NCBI RefSeq assembly: GCF_031932625.1
Contig: NZ_JAVSCK010000003.1
Span: 496,001-560,000, forward strand
Source of the DNA: Hwangdonia seohaensis
GTDB taxonomy: Bacteria; Bacteroidota; Bacteroidia; Flavobacteriales; Flavobacteriaceae
Direction of reading: 5' to 3'
DNA length: 64,000 nt
Shown here: positions 8,757 through 17,330 of the stretch, piece after piece
Position numbering within the stretch: position 1 is the stretch's first letter
Layout: every line of letters begins with the position of its first letter
The notes under the pieces: generated by a model
Seen by the model: only the letters and a program-made list of their open reading frames with translations
What the model was told of the DNA's origin: nothing
Databases searched by the model: none
Position numbers and translations under genes: made by a program

Positions 8757-9422
8757 ATGATTAAAGCACATAACGTTCATAAATATTACAACGATTTACA
8801 CGTCCTTAAAGGTGTTGATATTCATGTGAAAAAAGGCGAAATCGTCTCTATTGTCGGTGCTTCTGGAGCAGGAAAAACCACCTTGTTGCAACTGTTGGGC
8901 ACCTTAGATCGCGCTTCGGAAAAAGAAGATTTCAATATCACCATTAACAATACCGATATTAATACGCTAAACGATAAAGCCTTGGCAAAGTTTAGGAACG
9001 AGCATATTGGATTTATCTTTCAGTTTCATCAATTATTACCAGAGTTTACAGCTTTGGAAAACGTGTGCTTACCGGCATTTATAAAAGGCACCAAAAAAAC
9101 AGAAGCTGAAAAACGCGCCAAAGAACTATTGGATTTTTTAGGCTTATCGCATCGTCAGGATCATAAACCAAACGAATTGTCTGGTGGTGAGCAACAACGG
9201 GTTGCCGTGGCTAGGGCTTTAATAAATAACCCCGATTTAATTTTTGCCGACGAGCCTTCTGGAAACCTGGACAGCGAATCGGCCGAAACCTTACACAGCC
9301 TGTTTTTTAAACTCCGCGAAGAGTTTGGGCAAACCTTTGTAATTGTTACACACAATGAAGAACTGGCAAATCTCGCCGATAGAAAACTCACGATGGTTGA
9401 CGGGAAAATAATCAACAACTAA
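8757..9422 (+). CDS. ABC transporter ATPase, LolD/MacB-ATPase type
   Basis: A 221-residue ATPase. Walker A (GASGAGKTTLLQ, about residue 37), Q-loop (FIFQFHQLLPEFTALENV), signature (LSGGEQQRVAVARAL), Walker B (LIFADEPSGNLD) and H-loop (IVTHN) are all intact. The LLPEFTALENV stretch and length fit LolD, which powers release of lipoproteins from the inner membrane. No permease gene is adjacent, so the LolC/E-type partner must be encoded elsewhere. A strong hairpin terminator follows at 9445-9476. Confidence 0.85.
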   Translation: MIKAHNVHKYYNDLHVLKGVDIHVKKGEIVSIVGASGAGKTTLLQLLGTLDRASEKEDFNITINNTDINTLNDKALAKFRNEHIGFIFQFHQLLPEFTALENVCLPAFIKGTKKTEAEKRAKELLDFLGLSHRQDHKPNELSGGEQQRVAVARALINNPDLIFADEPSGNLDSESAETLHSLFFKLREEFGQTFVIVTHNEELANLADRKLTMVDGKIINN

Positions 9423-9444
9423 ACTTAGATAATTTAAGCAATAA

Positions 9445-9476
9445 AAAAGGGCTCATAAATGTTTATGAGCCCTTTT
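9445..9476. terminator. Bidirectional terminator
   Basis: AAAAGGGCTCATAAA (9445-9459) pairs with TTTATGAGCCCTTTT (9462-9476). A and T tracts on both sides let it serve both the ATPase gene (+) and the convergent lipoprotein gene (-). Confidence 0.8.
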
Positions 9477-9498
9477 GCTTACTTATGTGTTTTAATAA

Positions 9499-10308
9499 TT
9501 AATTTCCTAAAGGATATGTTTGGCCCAAAATGGTTATGGTTGAATTGGTATAATTCAATTTAATATCATTTATTTCGGCCACATCAATATCAAGAATACC
9601 AGATTTTATACTTCTTGGCAACAGCACAAAATGCAAGGATTCTTCAACAGTCAGTGCATACGGAATGCCTTTGGAGCTTGTTCCAGATTGTGTACCATCT
9701 AGCATATATTCATCGTCCCAAATATTAAAGGGTGTATCGGAACCTGCTACCCAAGTTCTGGTAGAATTTTCGATGTAATTTACAGACGCGCCATTTTCTG
9801 CTGTGATTTTTCCGTTTTCGATGGTCACACTGTATTCTAAATGATCATCTTGATTTTTACCTAAATTTTTAACGTGGTGCGTGCCTTCAACCTTAAAGCC
9901 TTCATGGTAATAATCTGCAAAGGTTGTAGTGTGCTCACTATCTGGTTTGCCGTACCAATCGGTTGAAACAATAATGGCTTTACCTTTACGTGTAATGCCA
10001 TCTTTACACAATACGCCTGATTGATAATCAATCGTAATGGTTTTAGGAAATGTAGTAAAATCTAATGGTTCAACAGTAATTATCGGGCTGTCGCCATTTT
10101 TGGTTTTACTCGATTTGGAAGTGGTCGAACTTTCCGAACTTAAAACAGCATCGCCACTGTTATTGCCTACATCCTGAAAAACTTTGTTTACAATGGCATA
10201 CTCGGTTAAAACTTCAATAGCAGATGCGGAGGCATCAATTGGTTTTAATTCATCATCTTGACAGCTCATAAAAAGCAGTACAAGAATTGGGGCTAAAATT
10301 TTTCTCAT
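9499..10308 (-). CDS. Lipoprotein of unknown function
   Basis: A 269-residue lipoprotein with an N-terminal signal and lipobox (LLFMSC, Cys at about residue 16) followed by acidic DDELK. A Ser/Thr/Lys linker (about residues 50-70) precedes a beta-rich region with PKTITIDYQSGVLCKDGITRKGKAIIV and SVTIENGKITAENGASV. This looks like a repeated beta-strand surface domain, as in many Bacteroidota proteins without a known role. No enzyme motif was recognised. It converges with the LolD-type gene and shares its terminator. Confidence 0.65.
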   Translation of the reverse strand: MRKILAPILVLLFMSCQDDELKPIDASASAIEVLTEYAIVNKVFQDVGNNSGDAVLSSESSTTSKSSKTKNGDSPIITVEPLDFTTFPKTITIDYQSGVLCKDGITRKGKAIIVSTDWYGKPDSEHTTTFADYYHEGFKVEGTHHVKNLGKNQDDHLEYSVTIENGKITAENGASVNYIENSTRTWVAGSDTPFNIWDDEYMLDGTQSGTSSKGIPYALTVEESLHFVLLPRSIKSGILDIDVAEINDIKLNYTNSTITILGQTYPLGN

Positions 10309-10583
10309 AATATTTATTTTATTTGCTAATTAACGTTTTAAATTAAAATTTTAGTACAACTGGGCTATAAATTTTGTAATTTGAAGTTGATTTGTGTATT
10401 TCATCGATATTTTTTTAAATATTGTAAGTTTTTAACTTCGAATTATATTAAAGAAAATGCTCGGTTAAAATATAAACAGTGGAAATTATTCAGAAGCTCT
10501 AAATAACAATTGCTAGAATATCTTTCGATTATTTGAAGCTTTTTAGCAAACAAACCATTAAAACAAAACCAGATTATTTGGTG

Positions 10584-11444
10584 TTATTCTTTATCCTTTT
10601 TTTTGGATTCGTTAGCATTTGATATTACATGTAAATCCATTTGAGGAAAAGGTATAGAGATATTGTTTTTGGCAAATTCCCGACTAATAGTTCTGCGTAT
10701 ATCGCTTTTCACTTTACTTATCCGAAATATATTTTGACTGAAAAACAAAACTTGAAAATCCAATGATGAACTGCCAAAATTCACCAATCGCGCTTCTGTT
10801 GTTTCACGGTCAGGTATATCGGGATGTTCAAAAGCACTTTCTTCCATAATTTTTATAACCAAATCAATATCACTTCCATAAGCAACACCAACATCAATTC
10901 TAAAGCGCGTTTTCATGGTTTGATGGCTCCAGTTTATAACCTTATTGGTTGTGATTAATGAATTTGGAATAATTATAGAGACGTGGTCGGTATTTAGTGC
11001 TTTGGATGTTCGCAAACCAATACTTTGTATCTTAACGATATCGCCATCAATGTCCAAAACGTCATCTATTTTTATAGATTGTTCGGAAAGTAAAATTATT
11101 CCGGATATAATATCGTTGAATGTTTGCTGCAAACCTAAGCCAATACCAACTAGTAAAGCCGCAGAACCGGCCAGTAATACGGTAACCTTAACACCAACGG
11201 TTTCCAGAATAAGCCCGATTGCAATTATCCATATAAAATATCTAATAATTTGAAGTAGGGCATAAGCACTCCCTTTGGTGAGTTTTTTAAATTGACGTTT
11301 GCGAAAAAGCGCTTTTTTGATGACCAAAATGATGAGTTTGGAAACCAGAAAAATCATTAAAACGGTCACTAATGTAAACACCTCTATACTGTTTTTTCCT
11401 ATACGGATAAGCTCAAGGTCTAAAAAATCTTTTAATGTTTCCAT
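10584..11444 (-). CDS. Mechanosensitive ion channel, MscS family
   Basis: A 286-residue small-conductance mechanosensitive channel. Transmembrane segments lie at about residues 20-42, 62-82 and 88-115; the last is the pore helix, with Ala/Gly spacing (LLAGSAALLVGIGLGLQQ). The beta domain (DIISGIILLSEQSIKIDDVLDIDGDIVKIQSIGLRTS) and the C-terminal alpha/beta domain follow. Members relieve turgor when osmotic pressure drops. The short C-terminal tail is basic. The gene is probably monocistronic. Confidence 0.88.
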   Translation of the reverse strand: METLKDFLDLELIRIGKNSIEVFTLVTVLMIFLVSKLIILVIKKALFRKRQFKKLTKGSAYALLQIIRYFIWIIAIGLILETVGVKVTVLLAGSAALLVGIGLGLQQTFNDIISGIILLSEQSIKIDDVLDIDGDIVKIQSIGLRTSKALNTDHVSIIIPNSLITTNKVINWSHQTMKTRFRIDVGVAYGSDIDLVIKIMEESAFEHPDIPDRETTEARLVNFGSSSLDFQVLFFSQNIFRISKVKSDIRRTISREFAKNNISIPFPQMDLHVISNANESKKKDKE

Positions 11445-11605
11445 GTTGTTCTTTTACTGTCGCTCAGCGATTTGGATATGTTTCAATAATTTATATAAAT
11501 CGTTTAGCTAAGTTAGTTTTTTTAACTTATAATTTCAATAACTCACTATTTATTTTATGACTAAACTTATTTAGATTACTTACTTTTACCCTCAAAATTT
11601 ACTTC

Positions 11606-12370
11606 TTGAAAAAAGCAGAACTCAAAGAATTTTTAGACGCTAAAGTTATTCAGTACAATAACCCACAGTTTATTGAAAGCGACCCCATTCAAATTCCACA
11701 TCAATTCCATAAAAAAGAAGATATTGAAATTGCCGGTTTTTTAACGGCGACCATTGCTTGGGGAAACCGTAAAAGCATAATTAACAATGCCAAGCGTTTG
11801 ATGGAATTATTGGATAATGCGCCTTACGATTTTGTTTTAAATCACCGAGAAACCGATTTGGAAAAACTTCAACCTTTTGTGCACCGAACCTTTAATGGAA
11901 ATGATTGTATTCAGTTTATAAAGAGTCTTAGGCATGTATATTTAAATCACTCGGGTTTGGAGTCTTTGTTCTCAAAGCATGCCGAAACCGATTCGCTTCA
12001 AAAATCCATTTCAAATTTTAAGTCTGTTTTTTTTGAAATTGAACATTTGCAGCGTACCCAAAAACATGTGAGCGATCCACTTAAAAATTCCGCCGCAAAA
12101 CGCATTAATATGTTTTTAAGGTGGATGGTGCGCAACGACAACACCGGTGTAGATTTTGGTATTTGGAAAAGCTTGTTGCCTAGTCAGTTATCTTGTCCTT
12201 TAGATGTGCATTCCGGAAATGTAGCTCGAAAATTAGGCCTTTTAAAACGCAAACAAAATGATGCCAAAGCACTTTTGGAACTCGATTTGGCATTGCGAAA
12301 ATTGGATGCAAACGACCCGGTAAAATACGATTTCGCCTTATTTGGGTTAGGTGTTTTTGAGGGTTTTTAA
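11606..12370 (+). CDS. TIGR02757 family protein (DUF2400)
   Basis: A 254-residue protein of the Bacteroidota family TIGR02757. Recognisable segments are KAELKEFLDAKVIQYNNPQFIESDPIQIPH at the N-terminus, FLTATIAWGNRKSII, RMVR-like NMFLRWMVRND and the C-terminus DPVKYDFALFGLGVFEGF. The start is TTG at 11606, the only start codon that fits the family N-terminus. The biochemical role is unknown; the W-RKS and LRWMVR stretches suggest nucleic-acid or DNA-glycosylase-like helices, which is speculative. Its 3' end abuts a truncated EamA transporter gene. Confidence 0.8.
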   Translation: MKKAELKEFLDAKVIQYNNPQFIESDPIQIPHQFHKKEDIEIAGFLTATIAWGNRKSIINNAKRLMELLDNAPYDFVLNHRETDLEKLQPFVHRTFNGNDCIQFIKSLRHVYLNHSGLESLFSKHAETDSLQKSISNFKSVFFEIEHLQRTQKHVSDPLKNSAAKRINMFLRWMVRNDNTGVDFGIWKSLLPSQLSCPLDVHSGNVARKLGLLKRKQNDAKALLELDLALRKLDANDPVKYDFALFGLGVFEGF

Positions 12371-12594
12371 TTGTGGTTTTCGCTACCGTGATTCCGTCGT
12401 TTTTAGTGTCGGATTCCATAAAAATGATCAGCTCTTCAAGCTTTACAATTGTTGCCGGAGTGGGACCGATTTCAACCATAGTTTTAGCTGCTATTTTTTT
12501 AAATGAAACTTTATCATTGCTTCAGCTATTTGGCGCTTTATTGGTAATTATTGGCATCTTATTGGTGTCTTTTAAAAAAGGAAACAATCTGTAG
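12361..12594 (+). pseudogene. EamA/DMT transporter, C-terminal remnant
   Basis: This frame opens after an in-frame TGA at 12358-12360 and reads GFLIVVFATVIPSFLVSDSIKM and onward to a stop at 12594. The last two helices of an EamA drug/metabolite transporter are clear: VAGVGPISTIVLAAIFLNE followed by LSLLQLFGALLVIIGILLVSFKK. A full member has ten helices and about 300 residues; the first 75% is absent. The 5' end of the remnant overlaps the stop of the TIGR02757 gene. The simplest reading is an internal deletion. Translation from the GTG at 12373 is possible but unlikely to give a working transporter. Confidence 0.75.
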
Positions 12595-12710
12595 TTCAAC
12601 GTTCTCAACAAAAACAATTTTTTATTGTTAATTACTTTGTGATATCGCTGTTTTATATTATAATTGGTTGTGTTATATTAGCGTCCTATCATTAAATTTT
12701 GCTCTATTTT

Positions 12711-14573
12711 ATGGCTGTACAATCCAATTATACCGAAGACAATATACGTTCACTAGACTGGAAAGAACATATCCGTATGCGCCCAGGTATGTATATTGGG
12801 AAATTGGGTGATGGCTCGTCGCCAGACGATGGCATATACATCCTTTTAAAAGAAGTGCTCGACAACTCCATTGACGAGTATGTTATGGGCGCGGGCAAAA
12901 CCATCGAAATTTCCATTCAAGGCACCAAGGTAACGGTGCGCGATTACGGTCGTGGCATCCCGTTGGGTAAAGTGGTCGATGTGGTTTCAAAAATGAATAC
13001 CGGCGGTAAATACGACTCCAAGGCCTTTAAAAAATCGGTAGGTTTAAATGGTGTTGGTACCAAAGCCGTAAATGCGCTGTCGTCGTTTTTTAGAGTAGAA
13101 TCTACGCGCGATAGTAAAAGCGCTTCCGCGGAATTTGAGCAGGGTAATTTGGTAACCAAGGATTTATTGGAAGATACGTCGCGCAGAAAAGGTACAAAAG
13201 TATCGTTCGTTCCTGATGAAGCCATCTTTAAAAATTATAAATACAGAAACGAGTATATCATTAAAATGCTGAAAAACTATGTGTATTTAAACCCCGGTTT
13301 AACCATAGTTTTTAATGGCGAAAAATATTTTAGCGAAAACGGTTTAAAGGATTTGTTAAGCGAAAATATTAATGAATCCGATAGGTTATATCCCATTATC
13401 CATTTACGTGGCGATGATATCGAAATTGCTTTAACACACAGTAAAACACAATATAGCGAAGAGTACCACAGTTTTGTAAACGGACAAAACACCACCCAGG
13501 GCGGTACCCATTTAAATGCCTTTAGAGAAGCTGTAGTTAAAACCATTCGTGAGTATTATGGCAAAAATTTTGATGCCTCCGACATTAGGAAATCGGTAGT
13601 CAGTGCCATTGCCATAAAAGTTATGGAGCCTGTTTTCGAGAGTCAGACCAAAACCAAATTGGGTTCCACCGATATGGGTGGCGATTTACCAACGGTGCGT
13701 ACGTACATCAACGATTTTGTAAAAACGCATTTAGATAATTTTCTACATAAAAACCCGGATACGGCTGAGAAAATACAGCGTAAAATTTTACAGGCCGAAC
13801 GCGAGCGCAAGGAATTATCGGGCATTAGAAAATTAGCCAAAGACAGAGCAAAAAAAGCAAGTCTTCACAATAAAAAATTACGCGATTGCCGTGTGCACTT
13901 TGGAGATACCAAAAACGAAAGAAACCTTGAAACCACTTTGTTTATAACCGAGGGCGATTCCGCTTCGGGAAGTATTACAAAATCGCGCGATGTGAATACA
14001 CAAGCCGTTTTCAGTTTAAAGGGAAAACCACTAAACTGCTACGGATTAAGTAAAAAAATAGTTTACGAAAACGAAGAATTCAATCTGCTTCAGGCTGCTT
14101 TAAACATTGAAGAATCTTTAGAAGATTTACGCTATAATAATGTGGTAATTGCTACCGATGCCGATGTTGATGGGATGCATATTCGGTTGTTGCTTATAAC
14201 ATTCTTTCTTCAGTTTTTCCCTGAAGTCATCAAAGAAGGGCATTTGTATATTTTGCAAACCCCATTATTTAGGGTGCGCAATAAAAAGGAAACCATTTAC
14301 TGCTATTCTGAAGAAGAACGAAGAGATGCCATTGAAAAATTAAAACCAAAACCGGAAATCACACGATTTAAAGGATTGGGTGAAATCTCGCCCGATGAGT
14401 TTAAGCATTTTATTGGCGATGATATTCGTTTAGACCCCATTATGTTGGACGATAATATGTCTATTGAAGATTTGTTGTCTTTCTACATGGGTAAAAACAC
14501 ACCGGATCGACAAGAGTTTATTATTGATAATTTGAAAGTAGAATTGGATTTAATTGAAGAAGAGAAAGCCTAA
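12711..14573 (+). CDS. parE: DNA topoisomerase IV subunit B
   Basis: A 620-residue ATPase subunit. The ATG at 12711 (MAVQSNYTEDNIRSLDW) is preferred to the in-frame TTG at 12699. The GHKL fold is shown by LLKEVLDNSIDEYV (about residues 45-58), RDYGRGIPLG and GLNGVGTKAVNAL. The TOPRIM domain carries TEGDSASGS (about 412) and DADVDGMHIR. With ParC it decatenates daughter chromosomes. The length of about 620 residues fits ParE rather than the longer GyrB of many bacteria, and a parC gene follows 6 bases later. The two genes form an operon. Confidence 0.92.
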   Translation: MAVQSNYTEDNIRSLDWKEHIRMRPGMYIGKLGDGSSPDDGIYILLKEVLDNSIDEYVMGAGKTIEISIQGTKVTVRDYGRGIPLGKVVDVVSKMNTGGKYDSKAFKKSVGLNGVGTKAVNALSSFFRVESTRDSKSASAEFEQGNLVTKDLLEDTSRRKGTKVSFVPDEAIFKNYKYRNEYIIKMLKNYVYLNPGLTIVFNGEKYFSENGLKDLLSENINESDRLYPIIHLRGDDIEIALTHSKTQYSEEYHSFVNGQNTTQGGTHLNAFREAVVKTIREYYGKNFDASDIRKSVVSAIAIKVMEPVFESQTKTKLGSTDMGGDLPTVRTYINDFVKTHLDNFLHKNPDTAEKIQRKILQAERERKELSGIRKLAKDRAKKASLHNKKLRDCRVHFGDTKNERNLETTLFITEGDSASGSITKSRDVNTQAVFSLKGKPLNCYGLSKKIVYENEEFNLLQAALNIEESLEDLRYNNVVIATDADVDGMHIRLLLITFFLQFFPEVIKEGHLYILQTPLFRVRNKKETIYCYSEEERRDAIEKLKPKPEITRFKGLGEISPDEFKHFIGDDIRLDPIMLDDNMSIEDLLSFYMGKNTPDRQEFIIDNLKVELDLIEEEKA

Positions 14574-14579
14574 CACAGC

Positions 14580-17255
14580 ATGATAGAAGAAGAAAACGAC
14601 GATTTAAACAACATAAATAAAGAACAAAACGATGCCCCCCAAGAAACCATTACCCGAATTACGGGTATGTACAAAGATTGGTTTTTAGATTATGCCTCGT
14701 ATGTCATATTAGAACGAGCCGTACCTGCTATTGAAGACGGTTTTAAGCCCGTGCAGCGCCGTATTATGCATTCCATGAAAGATTTGGATGACGGGCGCTA
14801 CAATAAAGTGGCGAACATAGTTGGTCATACCATGCAATACCACCCACACGGTGATGCCAGTATTGCCGATGCCATGGTGCAAATCGGTCAAAAAGATTTG
14901 TTAATTGATACCCAAGGAAACTGGGGAAACATTCTCACGGGCGATAGGGCAGCGGCATCGCGTTATATTGAAGCGCGTATCTCAAAGTTTGGTCTCGATG
15001 TTGTTTTCAATCCTAAAATCACCGAATGGCAGGCCAGTTATGATGGCAGACGAAAAGAGCCCGTAAACCTTCCGGTTATGTTTCCGTTGTTGTTGGCACA
15101 GGGTGGCGAAGGTATTGCGGTAGGTTTATCCACTAAAATATTACCACATAATTTTATCGAGCTTATTGAAGCTTCCATAAAACATTTACAAGGCAAGCGA
15201 TTTACCATTCTACCAGATTTTCCAACGGCTGGAATTGCCGATTTTTCAAATTATAACGATGGTTTGCGCGGAGGCAAGGTGCGTGTTCGTGCAAAAATAT
15301 CGCAAGTAGATAAAAATACTTTGGCCATTACCGAAATTCCTTTTGGCACTACCACATCAACGTTGATAGATTCCATTTTAAAAGCCAACGATAAAGGTAA
15401 AATCAAGGTTAAAAAGATTGAAGATAACACCGCAGCCGAAGTGGAAATATTAATCCATCTTCCGTCAGGATTATCGCCAGATAAAACCATTGATGCCCTA
15501 TATGCGTTTACCAGCTGCGAGTCGTCAATTTCGCCATTAGGTTGTGTTATTGAAGATAATAAGCCTTTGTTTGTAGGCGTTACGGAAATGTTACGGCGTT
15601 CGACCGATAACACCGTTCAGCTTTTAAAGCAAGAATTGGAAATCAAATTAAACGAGTTTGAAGAGCAATGGCATTTCGCATCGTTAGAACGTATTTTTAT
15701 CGAAAACAGGATTTACCGCGATATTGAAGAAGAAGAAACATGGGAAGGTGTTATTTCTGCTATCGATAAAGGCCTTCAACCTCATATAAAACATTTAAAA
15801 CGTGCCATTACTGAAGACGATATTGTGCGTTTAACCGAAATACGAATCAAGCGTATTTCAAAATTCGATATCGATAAAGCGCAGCAAAAAATTGATGCTT
15901 TAGAAGATCAAATAGCGCAGATAAAACATCATTTGGCAAATCTAATTGATTATGCTATCGCTTATTTTAAGCGACTTAAAAAAGATTACGGCGAAGGGCG
16001 CGAACGCAAAACCGAAATCAGAACGTTTGATGATGTCGATGCTACCAAAGTGGTTATCCGGAACACCAAACTTTATGTAAATAGGGAAGAAGGTTTTATT
16101 GGAACCTCGTTGCGCAAAAACGAATATGTTGGCGATTGCAGCGATATCGACGATATTATTGTGTTTACCAAAGAAGGCAAAATGATGGTTACCAAAGTGG
16201 ACACTAAAACCTTTATTGGTAAAGACATCATTCATGTGGCGGTGTTTAAAAAGAAGGACAAGCGCACCATTTACAATATGATTTATCGCGATGGAAAAGG
16301 TGGACCATCATACATAAAACGATTTGCCGTAACCAGTATTACACGCGACAAAGAGTACGATTTAACCAACGGAAACAAAGGGTCGATGCTTTACTATTTT
16401 TCGGCAAATCCTAATGGCGAAGCCGAAGTGGTTACCGTTAATTTGCGACAAGCGGGCAGTATAAAAAAACTAAAATGGGATATCGATTTTGCAGATATTC
16501 TTATAAAAGGGCGCACATCAAAAGGGAATTTGGTAACTAAATATTCCGTGAAGCGTGTGGAGTTGAAAGAGAAAGGTGTATCAACCTTAAAACCTCGCAA
16601 AATTTGGTTTGATGATGCCGTACAACGCTTAAATGTTGATGGAAGAGGTGAATTGGTGGGCGAGTTTAGAGGCGAAGACAAGTTATTAGTCATCAATCAA
16701 TCGGGAATGGTAAAAACGGTAACACCGGAAGTTACCATGCATTTTGATGACGATATGATTGTTATGGAAAAATGGGTGCCTAAAAAGCCTATATCGGCCA
16801 TTTATTTTAATGGTGAAAAAGAATTGTATTATGTAAAGCGCTTTTTAATTGAAAATGAAGGCAAAGAAGAATCGTTTATTTCTGAGCACCCCAATTCGCA
16901 GCTGGAAATAGTTTCTACCGATTGGAAGCCTATGGCTGAAATTGTATTTGCCAAAGAGCGCGGAAAAGACAGAAAAGAAAATGTTGAAATTAACCTTGAA
17001 GAGTTTATTGCGGTTAAGGGGATAAATGCTTTGGGGAACCAATTGACAAAAGACAAGGTCAATCAAATTAATTTGTTGGATCCTATTCCTTTTGAAGCAC
17101 CAAAAGAAAAGCATGCCGATGAGATTGAAGTTGTGGACGAAATGGAAGTTTCGGCAAATAGTTCGGAAGATAAAAAAACAAGTAATATATCAAAGTCAAG
17201 CGATAAATCCCATGAATCGGACACAGATGATGAAGGGCAAATAACATTGTTTTAA
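14580..17255 (+). CDS. parC: DNA topoisomerase IV subunit A
   Basis: An 891-residue breakage-reunion subunit. The quinolone-region motif HPHGDASIADAMV is at about residues 87-100, and the catalytic Tyr lies in ASRYIEARIS (about residue 128). The GyrA-like central domain and a C-terminal beta-pinwheel (from about 520) follow. A low-complexity acidic/Ser-rich tail (SANSSEDKKTSNISKSSDKS, about 850-890) ends the protein. The residue matching Ser80 of E. coli ParC is Ala here, as I recall for Bacteroidota topo IV. It is co-transcribed with parE and ends at a strong terminator. Confidence 0.9.
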   Translation: MIEEENDDLNNINKEQNDAPQETITRITGMYKDWFLDYASYVILERAVPAIEDGFKPVQRRIMHSMKDLDDGRYNKVANIVGHTMQYHPHGDASIADAMVQIGQKDLLIDTQGNWGNILTGDRAAASRYIEARISKFGLDVVFNPKITEWQASYDGRRKEPVNLPVMFPLLLAQGGEGIAVGLSTKILPHNFIELIEASIKHLQGKRFTILPDFPTAGIADFSNYNDGLRGGKVRVRAKISQVDKNTLAITEIPFGTTTSTLIDSILKANDKGKIKVKKIEDNTAAEVEILIHLPSGLSPDKTIDALYAFTSCESSISPLGCVIEDNKPLFVGVTEMLRRSTDNTVQLLKQELEIKLNEFEEQWHFASLERIFIENRIYRDIEEEETWEGVISAIDKGLQPHIKHLKRAITEDDIVRLTEIRIKRISKFDIDKAQQKIDALEDQIAQIKHHLANLIDYAIAYFKRLKKDYGEGRERKTEIRTFDDVDATKVVIRNTKLYVNREEGFIGTSLRKNEYVGDCSDIDDIIVFTKEGKMMVTKVDTKTFIGKDIIHVAVFKKKDKRTIYNMIYRDGKGGPSYIKRFAVTSITRDKEYDLTNGNKGSMLYYFSANPNGEAEVVTVNLRQAGSIKKLKWDIDFADILIKGRTSKGNLVTKYSVKRVELKEKGVSTLKPRKIWFDDAVQRLNVDGRGELVGEFRGEDKLLVINQSGMVKTVTPEVTMHFDDDMIVMEKWVPKKPISAIYFNGEKELYYVKRFLIENEGKEESFISEHPNSQLEIVSTDWKPMAEIVFAKERGKDRKENVEINLEEFIAVKGINALGNQLTKDKVNQINLLDPIPFEAPKEKHADEIEVVDEMEVSANSSEDKKTSNISKSSDKSHESDTDDEGQITLF

Positions 17256-17275
17256 AAAGGATATAATTTTAAATT

Positions 17276-17309
17276 AAAAAAGCACATGAAAATTTTCATG
17301 TGCTTTTTT
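17276..17309. terminator. Bidirectional terminator after parC
   Basis: AAAAAAGCACATGAAAA (17276-17292) is exactly complementary to TTTTCATGTGCTTTTTT (17293-17309). It serves parC (+) and the convergent ABC permease gene (-). Confidence 0.85.
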
Positions 17310-17330
17310 GTTTTAGTTGATTAATAAATG

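Noticed and set aside
10309..10583. Possible small gene in the spacer before the MscS gene
   Set aside because: Neither strand has an ORF with a plausible start and composition; I see nothing in this 275-base stretch.
12699..12710. TTG start of parE four codons upstream
   Set aside because: The ATG at 12711 gives the usual N-terminus MAVQSNYTED-like and is a stronger start codon.
15251..15613. A 120-codon ORF on the minus strand inside parC
   Set aside because: It is antisense to a highly conserved coding region and its translation resembles no protein family.
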